Shown piece by piece: positions 56,846 through 64,000 of a stretch of DNA of 64,000 nucleotides; position 1 is the stretch's first letter; each line of letters begins with the position of its first letter. Source of the stretch: Alteromonas sp. a30. GTDB lineage: Bacteria > Pseudomonadota > Gammaproteobacteria > Enterobacterales > Alteromonadaceae. The stretch is taken from positions 124,001 to 188,000 of the forward strand of contig NZ_JABEPE010000003.1 in NCBI RefSeq assembly GCF_026788005.1. Direction: 5' to 3'. The position numbers were made by a program, and so were the translations under genes. The notes under the pieces were generated by a model. The model did not search any database. It had not been told where the DNA came from and saw only the letters and a list, made by a program, of their open reading frames with translations.

Positions 56846-57312
56846 TTTTTGTCTAGCTTTTGTATTACTTGTTCACCGATTGTATCCAAACTTTCGACCT
56901 CAATAACGCGTCCTTGTTCAATAAAACCTATGTTAATACAAATACTCGGAGGAGGTAAGTAGCCTTCACCCTTACTTGGCCACTCGATTAAATTAATGCT
57001 ATTCGATTGTTCGTAATCGCGAATCCCCATAAATTCTAGCTCTTCGGGATCGGCTAATCGATACAAGTCGAAATGAAATACGTTAAGTTCACCGATTTCA
57101 TAAGGCTCAACTAAAGTGTAAGTTGGGCTTTTCACACGCCCACTAAAGCCCAAAGATTGAATGAACCCCCGAGAAAACGTTGTTTTACCTGCTCCTAAGT
57201 CACCAATAAGATGAATAGATACAACGGACTCAATGCCTTTACATGCCATTGCAACTTTAGCTGCAAAAGCCTCTGTTTCTTCTTGTGTATTCAACTCAAG
57301 CGTAAACTTCAA
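56842..57312 (-). CDS. tsaE: tRNA t6A modification ATPase TsaE
   Basis: The 156-residue P-loop protein has Walker A GDLGAGKTTFSRGF, KSPTYTLVEPY and FHFDLYRLADPEELEFMGI, all hallmarks of TsaE, which works with TsaB and TsaD to make N6-threonylcarbamoyladenosine in tRNA. Its ATGA overlap with amiB indicates translational coupling, and nnr lies 38 bases upstream, as in E. coli. Confidence 0.96.
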   Translation of the reverse strand: MKFTLELNTQEETEAFAAKVAMACKGIESVVSIHLIGDLGAGKTTFSRGFIQSLGFSGRVKSPTYTLVEPYEIGELNVFHFDLYRLADPEELEFMGIRDYEQSNSINLIEWPSKGEGYLPPPSICINIGFIEQGRVIEVESLDTIGEQVIQKLDKK

Positions 57313-57350
57313 CGTAACTTCTCTCTCGTGATCAATCTAACGACTGCATT

Positions 57351-58883
57351 TTACACTGCAATCTCAGCAGAATTCACTAGCTGACGCAAAAACGGAAGTA
57401 AATCAGTTGCCAACAAACCTCGCTCTCCCTGACCAGTAACCGCTAAATCGGCAGCATAACTGTGAAGGCACATACCGTATATAGCACTTAACCTTAATCC
57501 CATTCCTTGAGCTAACAAGCCTCCCAAGACGCCACTTAACACATCCCCCATTCCAGCCGTTGCCATTCCCGGATTACCATTTTCACACACCCAAAGATTA
57601 CCTTGCGATGCAACGATAGTACCCGCCCCTTTTAGTAACGCAACACAATCAAAACGATTGGCAAGTTCATTCACGGCTTGGTAACGATTACGTTCCACTT
57701 CTTCAACACGAGTATGCAACATTCTTCCAGCTTCCGCAGGATGAGGGGTAATAATCGCTAGATGCTTTGGCAAAACCAGTTTGCGATCCTGAGCACATAA
57801 ATTAAGTGCATCTGCATCAACAACGAGTGCTTTATGAGTTTCAAGAGCGTGGTCAAGCGCCAACTTTAATATGCGTGAAGCCCAAACATTAGTGCCTAAT
57901 CCAGGGCCAATAATAATACTGTCGCACCAATGAAGTGCTGACTTTAGCGCTTCATCATCACTCATAACCATAAGTTCAGGACGACCACTGGCAACCATGG
58001 CGACATTAGTCGGGTGACAGAAGACTTTAACTAACCCAGCCCCGCAACGCATTGCCGCTTCAGCCGACATACGAATAGCGCCAGACATTCCTTCATTTCC
58101 ACCAATACATAACAACTTGCCGAAATTGCCTTTGTGACTATACAACTCACGTTTAGGCAGTGGGTGCAAATCGTTAAAGCTAAACACACGCCCTTTGGAG
58201 TCGGCTAAACGCTGGAATACGTCTCCGATGCCTAGGTCGTCAAAATGCAATACACCTGTGTGTTGTTTGCCGATCCCTGTAACCAAACCAGCTTTAATGC
58301 CAACAAATGTGATGGTTTGCTCGGCACATATGGCACTGCCGCAAACTGAGCCTGTATCGGCATTCAATCCAGAGGGAATATCAATGCTCATCACGGGAAC
58401 TGAGCTATTATTTACTTTTTCGATAACATCAGAGAAAGGCGCAGTGACTTCACCTTGAATTCCGGTTCCTAACAGGCCATCGATACACACATCAAAATCG
58501 GAAAAATTAATATCTTGCCAATGCGTCGTGGAAATACCAAGCGATGCCCAAGCCTGCCTTGCTTTTTTGGCATCATTCGACAACCGTTCTACATCAGCAA
58601 ATTCACACAATGTAACTTGCACTCCTTGATGATGAGCGAGGCGAGCTGCAACATATGCATCACCGCCGTTATTTCCTTTCCCTGCGAGGACAACTATCTT
58701 TTTTGCATAAGCGTAACGCTGTCTCAAACAGTTAAACACGGCTAAACCTGCACGTTCCATGAGTGTGTACATGGCGACACCCATTTGCTTTGCCGCCACA
58801 GGTTCCACTTTACGAACTTGCTCAGCCTTATAAATTTTGTGTGTTAAACTTTCCTGAGGAAAAATGTTTACATAAGAATTCAA
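57351..58883 (-). CDS. nnr: Bifunctional NAD(P)H-hydrate epimerase/dehydratase Nnr
   Basis: The 510-residue protein repairs hydrated NADH and NADPH. The N-terminal YjeF_N epimerase domain (about residues 15-225; GKGNNGGDAYVAARL, DGLLGTGIQG, SIDIPSGLNADTG) is followed by the ribokinase-like dehydratase (about 235-505; HKGNFGKLLCIGG, GPGLG, LVVDADALNL, TPHPAEAGRML, NPGMATAGMGDVLSG). The start is TTG: the codon reads leftward from 58883 and is preceded by GGGAGG at a 7-base distance on the minus strand. Its first base pairs with the first base of the queG ATG, so the two divergent genes share one base pair and each gene's control sequences must lie inside the other. Confidence 0.94.
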   Translation of the reverse strand: MNSYVNIFPQESLTHKIYKAEQVRKVEPVAAKQMGVAMYTLMERAGLAVFNCLRQRYAYAKKIVVLAGKGNNGGDAYVAARLAHHQGVQVTLCEFADVERLSNDAKKARQAWASLGISTTHWQDINFSDFDVCIDGLLGTGIQGEVTAPFSDVIEKVNNSSVPVMSIDIPSGLNADTGSVCGSAICAEQTITFVGIKAGLVTGIGKQHTGVLHFDDLGIGDVFQRLADSKGRVFSFNDLHPLPKRELYSHKGNFGKLLCIGGNEGMSGAIRMSAEAAMRCGAGLVKVFCHPTNVAMVASGRPELMVMSDDEALKSALHWCDSIIIGPGLGTNVWASRILKLALDHALETHKALVVDADALNLCAQDRKLVLPKHLAIITPHPAEAGRMLHTRVEEVERNRYQAVNELANRFDCVALLKGAGTIVASQGNLWVCENGNPGMATAGMGDVLSGVLGGLLAQGMGLRLSAIYGMCLHSYAADLAVTGQGERGLLATDLLPFLRQLVNSAEIAV

Positions 58884-60034
58884 TGTCCGACCTCCCGCAG
58901 TCAGAGCTAGATCAACTCGCCAACAATATCAAAAACTGGGGCAAAGAGCTTGGTTTTCAACAAGTTGGTATTTCTGATATTAACTTAGAGCAACACAAGG
59001 AAGCGCTTTCTCACTGGCTCGAAAAAGGGTATCACGGCGAAATGCAGTTTATGGGAGCTCATGGAGAAAAGCGCTATAAACCTGATCAATTGGTCCCAGG
59101 TACCTTACGCATAATTAGTGTAAGAATGGACTATTTACCTCCCGATGCCAAGTTTGCAAAAAGCCTTAGAAAAACCAACTCAGCTTATATAAGCCGCTAC
59201 GCACATGGGCGCGACTATCATAAGTTAATGCGCAACAGACTAAAAAAATTAGGCGAAAAAATTCAAGCCTATTTTAGCAATACCCAATTTCGTCCATTTG
59301 TTGATTCAGCGCCAGTGCTTGAACATGCTATAGCCGAAAAAGCGGGTATAGGTTGGACAGGGAAACACACCTTGACGCTCAACCAAGAAGCAGGATCGTG
59401 GTTTTTCCTAGGTGAGCTATTTATCAATTTACCACTGCCAACGGACACGCCAGTGGAAGAAAAGTGCGGTTCGTGCGTCGCCTGTCTGAAAATCTGCCCA
59501 ACTCAAGCTATTGTTGCGCCGTATACTGTGGATGCAAGGCGCTGCATCTCTTATCTTACCATCGAAAATAGTGGTTCAATTCCTGTGGAATTCCGTCGAG
59601 CAATGGGAAATCGTATTTACGGTTGTGATGATTGCCAGCTTATTTGTCCTTGGAACCGATTTGGTCAAATTACGCAAGAACCTGACTTTCACACTCGAGA
59701 GTCGCTGCAATCCCCTAGTTTATTGACACTTTTTAATTGGACTGAGACTCAATTTTTAAAATATACCGAAGGCTCAGCAATTCGACGTATTGGTTATGAA
59801 AGGTGGCAACGAAACATTGCGATAGCTTTAGGAAATGCAGACTTCGATAACGCCATATTAGACGCACTTGAGGTTAAACGAGTGAATAGCTCTGAACTGG
59901 TTGCAGAACATATCTTATGGGCAATATCAGAGCAAAAGCGAAAGCAAAATGACCAACGCATTCCCATACAGCAGGAACGCCAAATACTAAGATTAGTGCG
60001 AAGTGTTGAAAAAGGTTTACCTCGGGATGCATAA
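58883..60034 (+). CDS. queG: Epoxyqueuosine reductase QueG
   Basis: The product (383 residues) carries out the last step of queuosine synthesis in tRNA using cobalamin and two [4Fe-4S] clusters. It shows GISDINLEQHKEALSHWLEKGYHGEMQFM, VDSAPVLEHAIAEKAGIGWTGKHT, and clusters CGSCVACLKICPTQAI and CDDCQLICPWNRF. The open frame runs 120 bases upstream, but homologues start near MSDLP, so the ATG at 58883 is chosen. No ribosome-binding site lies directly before it; TGAGGA is 22-28 bases upstream, just before a three-codon frame (58864-58875). The cobalamin need links it loosely to btuB. Confidence 0.95.
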   Translation: MSDLPQSELDQLANNIKNWGKELGFQQVGISDINLEQHKEALSHWLEKGYHGEMQFMGAHGEKRYKPDQLVPGTLRIISVRMDYLPPDAKFAKSLRKTNSAYISRYAHGRDYHKLMRNRLKKLGEKIQAYFSNTQFRPFVDSAPVLEHAIAEKAGIGWTGKHTLTLNQEAGSWFFLGELFINLPLPTDTPVEEKCGSCVACLKICPTQAIVAPYTVDARRCISYLTIENSGSIPVEFRRAMGNRIYGCDDCQLICPWNRFGQITQEPDFHTRESLQSPSLLTLFNWTETQFLKYTEGSAIRRIGYERWQRNIAIALGNADFDNAILDALEVKRVNSSELVAEHILWAISEQKRKQNDQRIPIQQERQILRLVRSVEKGLPRDA

Positions 60035-60045
60035 ATAAAAGATGT

Positions 60046-60070
60046 AAAAAAGCCCGTTAAACACGGGCTC
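60046..60070 (-). terminator. Terminator between queG and hemE
   Basis: AGCCCGT (60051-60057) pairs with ACGGGCT (60063-60069) around a 5-base loop. The T-run is on the minus strand, so it mainly ends hemE transcription and may also act on queG. Confidence 0.8.
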
Positions 60071-60112
60071 TATCAAATTACTCTAGAATCTCACTTCTTC
60101 AAAGCGTGCTAT

Positions 60113-61177
60113 TTATTTATGGTACTGAGCACTGAGTTCATGCACGGCATCAACAAATACTTTTGCGTTCTCCGGCGGAACATCTAAGTGAATTCCATGG
60201 CCCAGGTTAAACACGTGTCCTGATCCTTCGCCGTACCCTGCCAAAATCGACGCTACTTCTTCTCGAATACGCTCTGGCGTGGCATAAAGCATGGATGGAT
60301 CCATATTGCCTTGAAGGGCAACTTTGTCTCCAACTCTAGCTCTTGCATCGGCAATATCGATAGTCCAATCAAGACCAATAGCATCACATCCTGTGGCTGC
60401 AATAGCTTCAATCCATTGACCGCCATTCTTGGTAAACAGAGTGACGGGTACTTTTCGACCTTCATTTTCTCGGGTCAACCCATCCACTATTTTGTGCATA
60501 TATTGCAAAGAAAAGTCTTTGTAGTCTCGTGGAGACAGCACACCACCCCACGTATCAAAAACCATCACACTTTGAGCACCCGCAGCAATCTGTGCGTTAA
60601 GATAAGATGTGACGCTTTCAGCAAGTTTATCCAACAACGCATGAAGCGTTGCTGGCTCCGCGAATCCCATTTTTTTGATTTTACCAAATGTTTTGCTGGA
60701 ACCGCCTTCAATCATATACGTAGCGAGTGTCCACGGACTTCCAGAAAAACCAATTAATGGCACATCACCGTTCAACCCTTTGCGAATCGTACGAACGGCA
60801 TTCATTACGTATTGCAATTCCCCCTCGGGATCAGGAATACCGATTTTGTCGACATCAGCTTTGGACTGAATTGGGCGCTCAAACTTCGGCCCTTCACCTT
60901 CACCGAAATACAAACCCAACCCCATTGCGTCAGGGATGGTTAAAATGTCGGAAAATAAAATAGCTGCATCAAGGTCAAAACGACGTAGAGGTTGAAGCGT
61001 GACTTCACAAGCCAACTCTGCATTTCTACATAAAGACATAAAGTCGCCAGCTTGGGCGCGAGTGGCTTTGTATTCTGGCAAATAACGGCCCGCCTGACGC
61101 ATCATCCAAACAGGAGTTCTATCAACGGGTTGCTTTAACAACGCCTTTAAGTACCGCTCATTTTTAAGTGCTTGCAT
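60113..61177 (-). CDS. hemE: Uroporphyrinogen decarboxylase HemE
   Basis: The 354-residue cytoplasmic enzyme decarboxylates uroporphyrinogen III to coproporphyrinogen III in haem synthesis. Family signatures [15 protein letters not shown] near the N-terminus, [30 protein letters not shown] and [16 protein letters not shown] are present. Length is normal. It follows nudC in the same direction, as in E. coli, with a 299-base gap that probably contains its own promoter. Confidence 0.97.
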   Translation of the reverse strand: MQALKNERYLKALLKQPVDRTPVWMMRQAGRYLPEYKATRAQAGDFMSLCRNAELACEVTLQPLRRFDLDAAILFSDILTIPDAMGLGLYFGEGEGPKFERPIQSKADVDKIGIPDPEGELQYVMNAVRTIRKGLNGDVPLIGFSGSPWTLATYMIEGGSSKTFGKIKKMGFAEPATLHALLDKLAESVTSYLNAQIAAGAQSVMVFDTWGGVLSPRDYKDFSLQYMHKIVDGLTRENEGRKVPVTLFTKNGGQWIEAIAATGCDAIGLDWTIDIADARARVGDKVALQGNMDPSMLYATPERIREEVASILAGYGEGSGHVFNLGHGIHLDVPPENAKVFVDAVHELSAQYHK

Positions 61178-61302
61178 AAATTTTTAGCTATCTCTGATTA
61201 AGATGGTTATCCGAATTATTCTACACAATCTTGTTTTTAACAGCGAATTTTCTACCCATTACAAGTAAAAACATGCCAATTTAGACTTTTTTTCAGAAAA
61301 AC

Positions 61303-61431
61303 TTGCCTATTTTAAAAAAGCTCTGCTATACCTTGATTGCGCGATGCGATTTACAATAACAACGAGTTCTGAAAAACAGAGCCGAAGCGCTATAAAACAT
61401 TAGAGCCTTGCCAATCGGCAAGGCTTCTTTA
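61303..61431 (+). ncRNA. Possible small RNA between hemE and nudC
   Basis: On the plus strand TTGCCT (61303-61308) and TATACC (61327-61332, preceded by TG as an extended -10) form a fair promoter with an 18-base spacer. About 65 bases further, GCCTTGCC (61405-61412) pairs perfectly with GGCAAGGC (61417-61424) and a T-rich tail follows. This would give a transcript of roughly 90 bases with no open frame. The hairpin could instead only be the nudC terminator on the other strand, where the tail is less T-rich. Confidence 0.35.
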
Positions 61432-61476
61432 TTTATACCGTCCTGCTAGCGCATGTGCGTTTCAGCAAAGGCAACA

Positions 61477-62415
61477 TCAAGACTGCGTTTGCTCAATTCT
61501 ATTTAACGTTGCCTCTATTAGCTGACCCGCAATCGAAAACTTAGGTGGAATAAGAGGTAAGTTATCTTTTGTATACCAACCTGCGCTCACAATTTCTTTT
61601 TCGTCTAGAACGAGTTCGCCACCGTCATATTCTGCCAGAAATCCCACCATTAAAGAATGCGGAAACGGCCAAGGTTGACTGGAAAAGTATTCTAAATTCT
61701 TAACGCGAACACCCACTTCCTCAAAGACTTCTCTATGAACGGTTTCCTCTAAGCTTTCACCGCTTTCCACGAACCCTGCGAGAGTGGAATACATTCCCGC
61801 TTTATGATGAACACCTTGGGCGAGCAAAATTCTATCTTCGTCCCGTATCGCTACAATAATGCAAGGGGAGATACGGGGATAACATCGGTGCGAGCAATTG
61901 CCGCATTGCACCGCCATCTCCCACCCGACGTTGTGCATTCTGGAGCCACACTGACCACAGAATCGATGAGTTCTCATAAACAGCGCTATCTGCCATGCCC
62001 GCGCTAAAATACCAAATAGATTCGCTTCTGCTTCCATCAGCGCCATTCGTAACCCAATGTATTCTCCGCCATCGTAATCGACTAACTCAGCACCGGTATC
62101 TACCAAATAACATGGCTTATTGTTATGCGAGCCGACACCAATAATGTTATCTTCATAGGCGTGAATGCAGGCCAAATCTTGCCAACAGCAATGCAAAATT
62201 TGATTGCTGTTTCCAAAACTTAAAATATTGTCTTCACTAATGACGATCCAGTAGGCAACTGTGTCCCCATTAATTATAGGACTCTGCGTTATCATATTTC
62301 CCTTAAAATGCTTGGCACACATCTGTTCGAGATTAACACTGTGATAGCGTTTTGCCCATTCCCCATAAGATAACTTTTGTAATAAACGCTTTTTGTTATA
62401 CTTTACAAACGGCAA
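61477..62415 (-). CDS. nudC: NADH pyrophosphatase / RNA decapping hydrolase NudC
   Basis: The 312-residue Nudix hydrolase splits NADH and removes NAD caps from RNA. It has a variable N-terminal domain, a zinc ribbon (CGQCGSRM and CGNCSHRCYPRI), the Nudix box GFVESGESLEETVHREVFEEVGV and the NudC-specific SQPWPFPHSLM. The start is a TTG at 62415; no ATG exists before residue 32, and the frame closes shortly upstream. It is divergent from rsd by 25 bases and followed by hemE, the E. coli order. Confidence 0.94.
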   Translation of the reverse strand: MPFVKYNKKRLLQKLSYGEWAKRYHSVNLEQMCAKHFKGNMITQSPIINGDTVAYWIVISEDNILSFGNSNQILHCCWQDLACIHAYEDNIIGVGSHNNKPCYLVDTGAELVDYDGGEYIGLRMALMEAEANLFGILARAWQIALFMRTHRFCGQCGSRMHNVGWEMAVQCGNCSHRCYPRISPCIIVAIRDEDRILLAQGVHHKAGMYSTLAGFVESGESLEETVHREVFEEVGVRVKNLEYFSSQPWPFPHSLMVGFLAEYDGGELVLDEKEIVSAGWYTKDNLPLIPPKFSIAGQLIEATLNRIEQTQS

Positions 62416-62440
62416 CCAAAAAGAATAAGAGGATTAGCCC

Positions 62441-62887
62441 ATGCTGACCAAACTGGCGCAAGCTAAAGAAAAATGGGGTGGCTTCAATACAACCATCGAT
62501 AACTGGTTTGAGGAAAGAAAACAGCTTCTCGTTCAATATTGTCAACTGGCTGGTCTTCCACCTTTTGAACGCACTGATGCATTGCCGAGAAAAGCCGATA
62601 TTGAAGCTTTTTGTGAAATTTTAATGGATTATATTTCTGCTGGGCATTTCGAGATCTACGAAAAGATATTAGATGATACCGATGACATAGCACTTGCCGA
62701 AAAAATTCTGCCAAAGTTTTCTGACAGCACTGATGCGGCGTTATCTTTTAATGATGAATTTGCTTCCATCGATGAAAATGATGAGTTAAATAGTTTTGAT
62801 AACGCATTGGCACATTTAGGGCAACAACTCGAAGACCGTTTTGGCTACGAAGATGAGCTAATCAATACTTTAGTTCGCTCAGAATAA
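62441..62887 (+). CDS. rsd: Anti-sigma-70 regulator Rsd (AlgQ family)
   Basis: The 148-residue helical protein matches the Rsd/AlgQ family: MLTKLAQAKEKWGGFNTTIDNWFEERKQLLVQYCQLAG, the P-F-E loop and DYISAGHFEIYEKIL. Rsd binds the housekeeping sigma factor in stationary phase. Its divergent placement from nudC is conserved in E. coli. AAGAGGA before the ATG is a good ribosome-binding site. Confidence 0.94.
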   Translation: MLTKLAQAKEKWGGFNTTIDNWFEERKQLLVQYCQLAGLPPFERTDALPRKADIEAFCEILMDYISAGHFEIYEKILDDTDDIALAEKILPKFSDSTDAALSFNDEFASIDENDELNSFDNALAHLGQQLEDRFGYEDELINTLVRSE

Positions 62888-62952
62888 GAAAATACATAAG
62901 AGCCAATTTATTATTTAATAACGCGGCTCGTAAGCCTATTATCATTGGGCGT

Positions 62953-62990
62953 ATTACTAAAAAAGCACCTTTCGGTGCTTTTTTAGTAAT
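62953..62990. terminator. Bidirectional terminator between rsd and rho
   Basis: Two 17-base arms (62953-62969 and 62974-62990) form a perfect inverted repeat around a TTTC loop, with GCACC/GGTGC as the stem core and A and T runs on both sides. It can end both rsd (plus) and rho (minus). Confidence 0.92.
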
Positions 62991-63008
62991 CGCTTTCAGC
63001 TTGGAGTT

Positions 63009-64000
63009 TTAACTCTTTTGCTTACGCATTGCGTCAAAGAATTCATTATTGGTTTTGGTCATAGACAATCTACCAATAAGGAATTCCATCGCATCGATTT
63101 CCGACATCTCATGTACGATCTTGCGCAAAATCCACATTTTCTGTAGTTCATCTTGTGCAGTCAGTAATTCTTCACGACGTGTACCTGAACGGTTAAAGTC
63201 GATAGCAGGGAACACACGTTTCTCAGCAATTTTTCTGTTGAGATGCAACTCCATGTTACCAGTACCTTTAAACTCTTCGTAGATAACTTCATCCATCTTA
63301 GAGCCAGTATCGATAAGCGCCGTTGCAATAATAGTTAAACTTCCACCTTCTTCAACATTACGCGCCGCACCAAAGAAGCGTTTAGGTTTGTGCAATGCGT
63401 TAGCATCAACACCCCCTGTTAACACTTTACCCGATGAAGGAATAACAGTGTTATAGGCACGAGCTAAACGCGTAATGGAGTCTAATAGAATCACAACGTC
63501 TTTTTTGTGCTCAACTAAACGCTTAGCTTTTTCGATAACCATTTCAGCCACTTGAACGTGACGACTCGCTGGTTCATCAAACGTTGAAGCGATAACTTCA
63601 CCTTGTACCAAACGTTGCATTTCTGTGACTTCTTCTGGCCGCTCATCAATCAACAACACCATAAGTTGTGTTTCAGGATGATTTGCCGCAATAGACTGAG
63701 CAATGTTCTGTAGTAACAAAGTTTTACCCGCTTTTGGCGGCGCCACAATCAAGCCACGCTGACCTTTACCAATGGGTGATGCTAAGTCTAATACTCGGGC
63801 AGTGATGTCTTCAGTGCTACCATTACCTCTTTCCATACGCATGCGTTCTTCAGCGTGCAACGGAGTAAGGTTTTCAAATAGGATTTTATTACGAGAGTTT
63901 TCAGGTTTATCGAAGTTAACTTCGTTAATCTTCAAAAGCGCGAAGTAACGTTCGCTGTCTTTTGGCGGGCGAATTTTTCCCGCGATGGTATCACCTGTTC
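63009..64000 (-). CDS. rho: Transcription termination factor Rho (5' part outside window)
   Basis: The visible 330 or so residues are the C-terminal three quarters of Rho, the hexameric RNA helicase that ends transcription. The frame stays open to the window edge, where it reads [22 protein letters not shown], part of the RNA-binding domain. The ATPase core shows [14 protein letters not shown] (Walker A), [57 protein letters not shown] and the Q/R loops. An internal methionine at 63935 is not the start. Confidence 0.97.
   Translation of the reverse strand, partial: TGDTIAGKIRPPKDSERYFALLKINEVNFDKPENSRNKILFENLTPLHAEERMRMERGNGSTEDITARVLDLASPIGKGQRGLIVAPPKAGKTLLLQNIAQSIAANHPETQLMVLLIDERPEEVTEMQRLVQGEVIASTFDEPASRHVQVAEMVIEKAKRLVEHKKDVVILLDSITRLARAYNTVIPSSGKVLTGGVDANALHKPKRFFGAARNVEEGGSLTIIATALIDTGSKMDEVIYEEFKGTGNMELHLNRKIAEKRVFPAIDFNRSGTRREELLTAQDELQKMWILRKIVHEMSEIDAMEFLIGRLSMTKTNNEFFDAMRKQKS

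Overview
The window looks like a chromosomal segment of a marine gammaproteobacterium, most likely Alteromonadales. This rests on gene content, conserved gene order and moderate to low GC, not on any search. Several blocks match the order known from Escherichia coli: cutA followed by a probable dsbD start; fxsA near groES-groEL; ydcO divergent from sutR; srkA near dsbA; fadB-fadA; queG divergent from nnr-tsaE-amiB-mutL-miaA-hfq-hflX-hflK-hflC-yjeT-purA; and rsd divergent from nudC-hemE. No phage, insertion sequence, CRISPR array, rRNA or tRNA was recognised.

Layout. 1-3.7 kb: cutA, fxsA and groES-groEL with a clear sigma-32-type promoter. 3.7-6.4 kb: an orphan uncharacterised gene and a chemoreceptor whose sensor part is an internal tandem duplication. 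6.7-10.8 kb: a three-gene operon that looks like a type I secretion or efflux system, but its ABC subunit has lost every ATP-binding motif. 10.8-12.6 kb: a BenE/YdcO transporter and its XRE-cupin regulator, with two matching operators between them. 13-17.9 kb: two paralogous cyclic-di-GMP phosphodiesterases with identically degenerate GGDEF motifs. 17.9-24.6 kb: a secreted MetX-like hydrolase, YcdX, an AsmA-like protein, a SulP transporter and a MarR-GNAT fusion. 24.9-28.6 kb: an envelope-sensing operon (MipA/OmpV, a DUF3019-like protein, response regulator, histidine kinase) and a small membrane protein. 29-38.2 kb: ccoG, srkA, a cobalamin riboswitch with btuB, dsbA, DNA polymerase II and a DMT permease. 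38.4-47 kb: a cysteine-rich lipoprotein, fadBA behind a complex control region, an exported protein of unknown function, and a diguanylate cyclase/VOC/aldehyde dehydrogenase cluster. 47-60 kb: the long purA-to-nnr cluster and queG. 60-64 kb: hemE, nudC, rsd and the 3' part of rho.

How they fit together. Most genes are housekeeping: protein folding, beta-oxidation, RNA and DNA maintenance, cofactor and purine synthesis. The accessory parts concern signalling (chemoreceptor, two c-di-GMP phosphodiesterases against one cyclase, a two-component system) and envelope transport. The observations most worth following are the ATP-dead ABC/HlyD/TolC operon, the fadBA control region (FadR-like and PsrA-like operators plus a leader that can fold in two exclusive ways), the duplicated chemoreceptor module, and the shared start-codon base of nnr and queG. 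All family calls come from reading motifs; no database was searched.
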